A stretch of 64,000 bases of DNA from Pigmentiphaga litoralis (GTDB lineage: Bacteria; Pseudomonadota; Gammaproteobacteria; Burkholderiales; Burkholderiaceae_B): assembly GCF_014651835.1 (NCBI RefSeq), contig NZ_BMXQ01000001.1, positions 682,001 to 746,000 on the forward strand, in the 5' to 3' direction. Made by a program: the position numbers and the translations under genes. Below the pieces are notes generated by a model. It was given only the letters and a program-made list of their open reading frames with translations. It was not told the origin of the DNA and did no database searches. Positions 58,435 to 64,000 of this stretch are shown piece after piece. Numbering within the stretch: position 1 is the first letter of the stretch; each line of letters begins with the position of its first letter.

Positions 58435-60090
58435 TCAATTGCCGCCGGTTGGGGGCGTATCCAACGGGGCGTCCAACAATCCGGACCAGAAGGCGCAGTC
58501 GTGCCGCTGCGCAAAGTCCGCACCGTGGCGGGCAGGGCCCGGTGCCAGGATGCGCACCAGGCCTTCTTCACCGAACGCGGGCCAGTCGGCCGCCGGCGCG
58601 TGGCCGTGGGCGAAGCGGCCCCATGCTGTTCGCATGGCCGCGGCCAGGGCGGCCTGCCCGGCGTCGAATCGGGCCGGATCAGCCAGCGCCCACCGTGTGC
58701 CGAACACATAGGCCAGCTCGCCGGCATGATAGGCGCCCATCGGGCCGCCCTGCATCAGGGCGGGCAGGCGGATCGGGGCGCGATCGTCAGCGAACTCATA
58801 GCCGAAGACTTCACTGCGCGGCCGCAGTGCCTGACGCAGCGCGTCCGACGGACAGGCCAGCCGGGCGTCGGTCCACACGCCGGCAAATGCCAGGCGCACC
58901 GACCCGTGGGTGGCTTCGGTGTAGCGCGCCAGCACCTGCGGCGCCTTGGGACCGAATTGCTGGCGGATGCGTGTCTCGAACGCTTCCTGGCTGCGCGTCG
59001 TGACGGCGAACAGACGGCCTTCATCGCGGTTGCTGCCGATGATCACCGGCACCTGGGCGTATCGGCCCTGTTCGAACGCGATGTCGGGGCGCAGCGGTAC
59101 GACACCGTCGCCCCATACCGGCCCCCAGCTGGCCGGCCCGACAATGCCGCGCCGGGTCGACGCCGCCCGCACCAGTGTCCGCGCCGGCACCTCGCGCAGG
59201 CAGGCAAGGGTGGTGGACGGATCCTTGCAACCGACTTCTGCGGCATAGGACACGCCATCGGCATCGGCCTGCGCGACAGGCACCAGCGACACCGGATCGA
59301 CGCAGGACCCGCTTTGCAGAATGGCGCGGTGGAACAGGCCGGCCGCGCCTGGCGATGCCAGCTGGTAGCAGGCGCTCCATGCGCCCGCCGACTCGCCAAA
59401 CAGCGTGACCTGGCCCGGATCGCCCCCGAACGACGCAATGTTGTCGCGCACCCACCGCAAGGCAGCCTGCTGGTCCAGCAGCCCGGCATTGCCGGATGCG
59501 CCAGACGGCGTTTCGGCGGTCAGCGCCGGATGGGCCAGAAACCCGACCGCCCCCAGCCGATAGTTGACCGTGACAACGATCACGTTCTGTTCGACGGCAA
59601 GGCGGCTGGGATCGTAGTTGTCGCCCGCGCCCAAAACAAAGGCGCCGCCTGGCAGATAGGTCATGACCGGCCAGCGGGCGCCAGCCGCAGGCGGCGCCGC
59701 GGGGGTATAGACGTTCAGGTACAGGCAGTCCTCATCGCCAAAGGGCAGGCCGCCGCCTTCGCCCGCGCCCGCGTTCATGCCGATGGCCTGCGTGCAGGCC
59801 GACCCCAGCTTGCGCGCATCGCGCGGCGCGAACCACGGCGTGACAGGCTGCGGCGGCTTCCAGCGCAGGTCGCCCAGCGGCGGCGCGGCATAGGGAATGC
59901 CCAGGAACGCGGTTCCGGCCGTAGCCGACGCGCCAACAACCGGGCCCGATCGGGTCAGGACCGTGACGGCCTGGACATCGTCGGCATCGACGATCTGCGG
60001 CACGTCGCCCGGTCGGATGCCGCACCCTGCAAGGACCAGGGACACGACGGCAGCGAATGTGGGTTGCGCCAGCGATTGCAAGAGCTTCAT
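58435..60090 (-). CDS. Type B carboxylesterase/lipase, lipoprotein
   Basis: A lipoprotein signal ending in LVLAGC precedes a 530-residue esterase. Family marks are FLGIPYAAPPLGDLRWKPP, the disulfide-region DEDCLYLNVYTPAAP, nucleophile GESAGAWSACYQLASPGAAG (Ser about residue 233) and catalytic Glu and His further on (GSNRDEGRLF, GAYHAGELAYVFG). The oxyanion loop reads LPGGAF instead of the usual HGGG, with Pro in place of His. It hydrolyses esters at the cell surface; the substrate is unknown. It is divergent from an aminotransferase. Confidence 0.9.
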   Translation of the reverse strand: MKLLQSLAQPTFAAVVSLVLAGCGIRPGDVPQIVDADDVQAVTVLTRSGPVVGASATAGTAFLGIPYAAPPLGDLRWKPPQPVTPWFAPRDARKLGSACTQAIGMNAGAGEGGGLPFGDEDCLYLNVYTPAAPPAAGARWPVMTYLPGGAFVLGAGDNYDPSRLAVEQNVIVVTVNYRLGAVGFLAHPALTAETPSGASGNAGLLDQQAALRWVRDNIASFGGDPGQVTLFGESAGAWSACYQLASPGAAGLFHRAILQSGSCVDPVSLVPVAQADADGVSYAAEVGCKDPSTTLACLREVPARTLVRAASTRRGIVGPASWGPVWGDGVVPLRPDIAFEQGRYAQVPVIIGSNRDEGRLFAVTTRSQEAFETRIRQQFGPKAPQVLARYTEATHGSVRLAFAGVWTDARLACPSDALRQALRPRSEVFGYEFADDRAPIRLPALMQGGPMGAYHAGELAYVFGTRWALADPARFDAGQAALAAAMRTAWGRFAHGHAPAADWPAFGEEGLVRILAPGPARHGADFAQRHDCAFWSGLLDAPLDTPPTGGN

Positions 60091-60240
60091 GAGGGGGTTC
60101 CGCCGCTGCGCGGCAAAGGTGGGATCGCCTGTCGGACAGCATGCCCGATGCCTGGCTTTCCGGAGAGTAACGAGTATCGCCTTCGATCGGCGGGCAGGGG
60201 TAGCATGGCGTCTGTTGCCTCATCAACCAAGAATCCACCG

Positions 60241-61575
60241 ATGACCCACGTTTTCCACCGCCAACTGCGTCACCCCCTGCCCGAAGCCGTGTCCGCGCGC
60301 GGCCTGACGATTACCGACCGGAACGGCAAGATCTACCTCGATGCTTCTGGCGGCGCAGCCGTCTCGTGCCTGGGGCATGGCCATCCCAATGTGATTGCCG
60401 CCATGCGCGAGCAGATGGACCGCCTGGATTACGCACACACCAGCTTTTTCACCACGCGCGTGGCCGAAGACCTGGCGGACACCCTGATCGCCCGCGCGCC
60501 CAACGGCATGTCGCAGGTCTATCTGGTGAGCGGCGGATCCGAAGCGATGGAAGCCGCGTTGAAGATGGCGCGCCAGTACTTCGTCGAGAACGGCCAGCCG
60601 CAACGCAGCCATTTCATTGCGCGCCGCCAGAGCTATCACGGCAACACCCTGGGGGCGCTCGCGGTCGGCGGCAATGCCTGGCGGCGCGCCCAGTTCGCGC
60701 CCCTGCTGATGGACGTGACGCATGTCGCGCCCTGTTATGCCTATCGCGACCAGCAGCCCGGCGAGACACCCGAGAGCTACGGCCAGCGCCTGGTGCGGGA
60801 ACTGGAAGCGGAAATCCTGAGGCTCGGCCCGGACACCGTGATCGGCATTTGCGCCGAACCCGTGGTGGGCGCCACGCTGGGCGCCGTTCCGGCAGTGCCC
60901 GGCTATTTCAAGGGCATGCGCGCGCTGTGCGATCGGTACGGCATCCTGCTTATTGCCGATGAAGTCATGTGCGGCATGGGCCGCACCGGCTCCTTGCATG
61001 CGATCGACCAGGAAGGGATCGTTCCCGACCTGATGGCGGTCGCCAAGGGCCTGGGCGGCGGCTACCAGCCGATCGGCGCGGTACTCGTGCGAGGGCGGAT
61101 CTACGATGCCTTCACACAAGGGTCCGGGCAGTTCATGCACGGCCATACGTATCTCGGGCATCCGGTGGCGTGCGCCGCGGCACTGGCTGTTCAACGCGTG
61201 CTGGAGCGCGACGGGCTGGTGGAAGCGTCCCGCGTCCAGGGCGCCGGATTGGCGCGACGCCTGCAGGCGGCCTTTGGCCATCATCCCCATGTGGGTGACG
61301 TGCGTGGACGCGGGCTGTTCCAGGGCGTTGAGTTCGTGCAGGACAAAGGCGACAAGACACCTTTCGCGCCCGACGCGAAAGTGCATGCACGCGTGCGCGA
61401 CGCGGCGCTGGCCCGCGGCCTGATGGTGTACGCCATGGGCGGAACGGTCGATGGTCAACACGGAGACCATGTCCTGCTGGCGCCCCCTTTTACTGTGCAG
61501 GACGCCGACCTCGATGACATCGTGGTGCGCCTGGCCGACGCGGTGGACGCAGCCATGACGGGCCTGACTCCATGA
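60241..61575 (+). CDS. Class III (omega-type) PLP-dependent aminotransferase
   Basis: The 444-residue protein has class III features: YLDASGGAAVSCLGHGHPNV at the start, the PLP-phosphate loop SGGSEAMEAALKMARQYF, the cofactor-contact LLIADEVMCGMGRTG and the Schiff-base Lys in AVAKGLGGGYQPIGAVL. It moves amino groups from an omega-amino acid or amine to a keto acid. The ATG at 60241 fits family length; an in-frame ATG at 60205 would add twelve residues and has a slightly better GGGG upstream. It ends at a hairpin. Confidence 0.92.
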   Translation: MTHVFHRQLRHPLPEAVSARGLTITDRNGKIYLDASGGAAVSCLGHGHPNVIAAMREQMDRLDYAHTSFFTTRVAEDLADTLIARAPNGMSQVYLVSGGSEAMEAALKMARQYFVENGQPQRSHFIARRQSYHGNTLGALAVGGNAWRRAQFAPLLMDVTHVAPCYAYRDQQPGETPESYGQRLVRELEAEILRLGPDTVIGICAEPVVGATLGAVPAVPGYFKGMRALCDRYGILLIADEVMCGMGRTGSLHAIDQEGIVPDLMAVAKGLGGGYQPIGAVLVRGRIYDAFTQGSGQFMHGHTYLGHPVACAAALAVQRVLERDGLVEASRVQGAGLARRLQAAFGHHPHVGDVRGRGLFQGVEFVQDKGDKTPFAPDAKVHARVRDAALARGLMVYAMGGTVDGQHGDHVLLAPPFTVQDADLDDIVVRLADAVDAAMTGLTP

Positions 61576-61580
61576 AAGAA

Positions 61581-61609
61581 ACGCCCGGTCTCGATTACCG
61601 AGCGGGCGT
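61581..61609 (+). terminator. Stem-loop after the aminotransferase gene
   Basis: ACGCCCG (61581-61587) pairs with CGGGCGT (61603-61609), with an inner CTCG/CGAG stem around ATTAC. It lies six bases past the stop; the T content after it is low (GTTT), so it is a probable but not textbook terminator. Confidence 0.6.
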
Positions 61610-61633
61610 GTTTCAGACTGCCAGCTGACTGAT

Positions 61634-62074
61634 CTAGCGCGGCAACAGCGACACCGTTCCAGCGTCCTCCTTCCCATTGAAATATCGGTCCAGACAGGCG
61701 CGAAACATTGGGTCGGCATCGGGCACCCGCGCGAACAGCGTCAGGCTGGAATGCAGCTTGAGTGTGTCGGGGTCGCCGAACACGGCGTGAGCGGTCGTTT
61801 CTTCCAAGGCATGCACGGTCTTCACCGCTGCCACCAGGCGCGGGCCAAGCACAGGGTGTGCAAGATACGCGGCCGCCATGTCCAGATCCGTGATCGCGTA
61901 GTGCTGCGCCATGTTGCTTCGGCCCAGCCCCGCCAGTTGCGGGAACACGAACCACATCCAATGGGTGCGTTTGCGGCCGGCGCGCAGCTCGGCCATGACC
62001 GTCTCCATGACCGGGCGCTGCGCATCGACAAAGCGCTGCAGGTCATACGGGTCGGCGGTGTGGGTAGCGGTCAT
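61634..62074 (-). CDS. DUF1810-family protein
   Basis: The 146-residue protein has the DUF1810 pattern DPYDLQRFVDAQRPVMETVM, then ELRAGRKRTHWMWFVFPQLA and YLAHPVLGPRL. The family resembles a calpastatin/NADAR-like fold in some databases, with no proven reaction. It overlaps the DUF72 gene by four bases (ATGA), so both are made from one message. Confidence 0.9.
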   Translation of the reverse strand: MTATHTADPYDLQRFVDAQRPVMETVMAELRAGRKRTHWMWFVFPQLAGLGRSNMAQHYAITDLDMAAAYLAHPVLGPRLVAAVKTVHALEETTAHAVFGDPDTLKLHSSLTLFARVPDADPMFRACLDRYFNGKEDAGTVSLLPR

Positions 62075-62997
62075 GCGATTTCCTCGATGGATGGGGCGTG
62101 GGTGTCGATGCCGGGCGCGGCGCCGTTGGCCGCCAGCCTGTCCATCAGGCGGCGGGCATCGTAGGGCGCCTGCACTTTCTTGTCGTTGTCGAAATAACAG
62201 TAGACGTCACGGCCGCTGACGCGGCGTGTGGCTTTCGGCCCGATACGCACCGGGTCGTCGGGCTCCTGGCCCGCGCCCCAGGCCGCCAGCTTCTCTGCCC
62301 ATCGGTCAAGCGCTTCATCGCGATACGCGCCGCCATACAGGGTTTCCGTCCCATGCAGACGCAGGTACAGGAAATCCGTGGTCACGTCTTCGGCATAGGG
62401 CCAGTCGGCCACCGCGTCGGAGATGACCCATGCCACGTGATGGCGCCTCAACAGACGCATGAAGGCCGGGTTGAGAAAACTCGGGTGACGCACTTCGATG
62501 GCGTGACGAAGGCGTCGGCGTGGCATGGGTTCGAGCCAAGGCACTTTCACCCGCGTATCGTGCCGGTGGGCAAAGGCCAGCGCTTCATCCGTATCAGTCG
62601 GGAGCAACTGCAGGAAGCTGTCGAAGGCGGCGGCATCGAAGGGGTAGGTCGGCGGAAACTGCCACAGGATCGGCCCAAGCTTGGCGCCAAGCCGCAGCAG
62701 GCCGGATGCAAAAAAGTTGGCAGTCGCAACGATCGCCTTGTCGTCCCGGAACCGCAGCATGTGCGTCAGGTAGCGGGGGCCCTTGACCGCAAAGATGAAG
62801 TCGTCGGGCGTCTCGTCATGCCAGGTCGCGTAACTGGCCGGGCTCTGCAGGGAATAGTGCGACCCGTTGATCTCTATGGTGGGCACATGGCGGGACGCAA
62901 ACGCCAGTTCCCGGCGCTGGACAAGGCCAGGCGGATAGAACACCCCACGCCATCCACCATAGCGCCATCCCGATAGACCGACACGTATTCTCGCCAT
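62071..62997 (-). CDS. DUF72-family (YecE-like) protein
   Basis: The 308-residue protein shows the DUF72 TIM-barrel motifs: VGLSGWRYGGWRGVFYPPGL, PTIEINGSHYSLQSPASY, FIFAVKGPRYLTHMLR, GPILWQFPP and FLYLRLHG. The C-terminal DVYCYFDNDKKVQAPYDARR is characteristic. The enzymatic role is unknown, although conserved acidic residues suggest a catalytic barrel. It lies upstream of and overlaps DUF1810. A candidate sigma-54 promoter is 30 nt upstream. Confidence 0.92.
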   Translation of the reverse strand: MARIRVGLSGWRYGGWRGVFYPPGLVQRRELAFASRHVPTIEINGSHYSLQSPASYATWHDETPDDFIFAVKGPRYLTHMLRFRDDKAIVATANFFASGLLRLGAKLGPILWQFPPTYPFDAAAFDSFLQLLPTDTDEALAFAHRHDTRVKVPWLEPMPRRRLRHAIEVRHPSFLNPAFMRLLRRHHVAWVISDAVADWPYAEDVTTDFLYLRLHGTETLYGGAYRDEALDRWAEKLAAWGAGQEPDDPVRIGPKATRRVSGRDVYCYFDNDKKVQAPYDARRLMDRLAANGAAPGIDTHAPSIEEIA

Positions 62998-63027
62998 GTG
63001 AATTCCTTGTCAGATTCCGCATGAGCA

Positions 63028-63041
63028 GCAACTTGCGCGCC
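63028..63041 (-). promoter_or_regulatory. Candidate sigma-54 promoter of the DUF72-DUF1810 operon
   Basis: On the minus strand GCGGCGCGCAAGTTGCT has GG-N10-GC with TTGCT, ending 30 nt before the ATG at 62997. It lies outside the main island, so a chance match is more likely than for the others. Confidence 0.5.
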
Positions 63042-63229
63042 GCACCCATAACCTCGAGGGAAACCATGCTGAGCATGCGTGTCACTGTGTGTAAGTGAAG
63101 TGGGCAACTCGCAAGCTTGGAAATAGGGTGCTCTTCCAGGCCCGAATTGGTCTCATATGTGTGAGAATTCGTGAATCGTTTACCCGCGCGCCTGTTGAAT
63201 TACAGGTATGCGCATTGCCGAGATGCTCG

Positions 63230-64000
63230 ATGACCCCAGGCAGCGCCAGCCTTGCCGAGACTGCAGAGCAACCGCGGATTGTTGCCCCCAGCGGCCGGCC
63301 GTTTCGTGTCGCAGGTGTCGCCGCGTCCGTCCTTGGCCTGCATGCGCTGGCAGGCTTCCTGCACGCGCTCCCTTCCGATACCGATTTCTGTGTGGTCGTC
63401 GTGCTCGACGTGCCGGCCGAATGGGAGGGGGAGCCTGGCGTCGATACGCTTAGGGCCTTGACCGCATTGCCCATCGAGCTGGTATCGGAAAGCCGTCAGT
63501 TCGAAGCGGGCCGCGTGCTGCTGGTGCCCACCGATAGCGTCGGTACGCTGACCTCCACCACGTTGCACGTTCGGCCGGTGGCTCGCACACGCAGGCGCCG
63601 CGTGGCGGTCGATCTGCTGTTCCGCAACCTGGCCTCGGTGTTCGGCGATCAGGCCATTGGCGTGCTGCTCGCGGGTGAGGGCAATGATGGGGCGGCTGGA
63701 CTGGCGCACATCCGGCATGTAGGCGGCCTGACGTTGGCGCAAGCCCCTTTCGAAGCGGGCTGCGACGAGATGCCACGCCATGCGATTGTCGCGGGCGCGG
63801 TCGACATCGTGCTGCCCGCCGCAGAATTGCCGGCATCGATGCAGCGGTTTGCCTCGGCCGCCCCCGGCATTCTGTTGCCTGCCGCTGTTCGCAGCGACGG
63901 GGGGCGGAACGACGGGGCGAATCGCGATGGTGCGCGTGATGCCGCAAGTGACGCCTCGCGCGCGCCAGCAACGGCGTTTCCACTGCCGGGCTATCGCGAA
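63230..64000 (+). CDS. Degenerate CheB methylesterase-like domain protein, C-terminus cut off by window edge
   Basis: The frame from the ATG at 63230 is open to the last base, giving 257 residues. Residues about 26-205 follow the CheB methylesterase fold seen in CheB/CheR fusions: VAASVLGLHALAGFLHALP in the nucleophile position, RRRVAVDLLFRNLASVFGDQ and VLLAGEGNDGAAGLAHI with its Asp. The GAS-x-GG nucleophile motif is altered to AASVLG. The catalytic His (Q-H-L in active enzymes) is missing: VVVVLDVPAE is found there. It is therefore probably an inactive CheB-like module, perhaps fused to a CheR or PAS-kinase region beyond the window. Confidence 0.72.
   Translation, partial: MTPGSASLAETAEQPRIVAPSGRPFRVAGVAASVLGLHALAGFLHALPSDTDFCVVVVLDVPAEWEGEPGVDTLRALTALPIELVSESRQFEAGRVLLVPTDSVGTLTSTTLHVRPVARTRRRRVAVDLLFRNLASVFGDQAIGVLLAGEGNDGAAGLAHIRHVGGLTLAQAPFEAGCDEMPRHAIVAGAVDIVLPAAELPASMQRFASAAPGILLPAAVRSDGGRNDGANRDGARDAASDASRAPATAFPLPGYRE

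Noticed and set aside
58501-61575. Plus-strand open frame of 1024 codons
   Set aside because: Its first 580 codons are antisense to the carboxylesterase and have Arg/Ala/Gly-rich shadow composition; only the part from about 60241 is a real aminotransferase.
63205-63218. GG-N10-GC match (GGTATGCGCATTGC) before the CheB-like gene
   Set aside because: The predicted transcription start falls on the ATG itself, which would give a leaderless message; a chance match is more likely.
1-64000. tRNA, rRNA, insertion sequence or prophage genes
   Set aside because: I saw no cloverleaf, conserved rRNA segment, transposase motif or terminal inverted repeats on reading through; a dedicated tRNA or IS search was not possible here.

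Overview
The window is a GC-rich (roughly 65%), densely packed bacterial chromosome segment. Gene content and order suggest a betaproteobacterium of the Burkholderiales, most likely Alcaligenaceae (Bordetella/Achromobacter relatives). The clues are the caa3-type oxidase operon, a PtrR/Sad pair, an ECF42 sigma factor with DGPF partners, many MFS and LysR/TetR genes, and a palindromic intergenic element of a style I associate with that family. The assignment is an inference. I saw no rRNA, tRNA, CRISPR array, insertion sequence or prophage.

Layout. 1-9.4 kb: a truncated Rieske oxygenase, an AbrB-family membrane protein divergent from a TetR regulator plus MFS transporter, an aldo/keto reductase, a DHA2-type drug exporter, and an ECF42 module (sigma factor, VOC protein, two DGPF proteins). 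9.4-17.6 kb: a BASS transporter, exonuclease III with a histone-like Lys/Ala tail, a DsbA-like protein, a cyclic-nucleotide-domain/thioredoxin-reductase-like fusion lacking its CxxC, and ptrR/sad/asparaginase. 17.8-24.7 kb: a seven-gene leftward operon for a caa3 cytochrome oxidase (II, I, III, small membrane protein, CtaG-like, mono-haem and tri-haem cytochromes c). 24.7-58 kb: an accessory stress/respiration island holding a ZIP transporter, Mn catalase, two Hsp20s, an orphan oxidase subunit I, an NDH-2-like enzyme, a SIR2 protein, a hybrid histidine kinase, an S9 peptidase, a 107-residue N/Q/E/R-only repeat protein, a KGG protein, a PEBP protein, a YciE-like protein, an SDR, polyol and sugar enzymes and an ABC exporter. 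58-64 kb: an esterase, a class III aminotransferase, DUF1810, DUF72 and the start of a degenerate CheB-like protein.

The most interesting signal is not a gene. Nineteen intergenic regions, almost all in the 24.9-58.3 kb island, carry a sigma-54 (RpoN) promoter with GG, exactly 10 nt, then GC preceded by TT. Each sits about 30-120 nt upstream of a plausible start codon, on the correct strand. This makes the island look like one RpoN regulon, although no AAA+ enhancer-binding activator is encoded in the window. The regulon would couple Mn import and Mn catalase, chaperones, an alternative haem-copper subunit and NDH-2, several intrinsically disordered hydrophilic proteins, a SIR2 protein and a sensor kinase. 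I read it as a stationary-phase or stress survival programme; that reading is inference.
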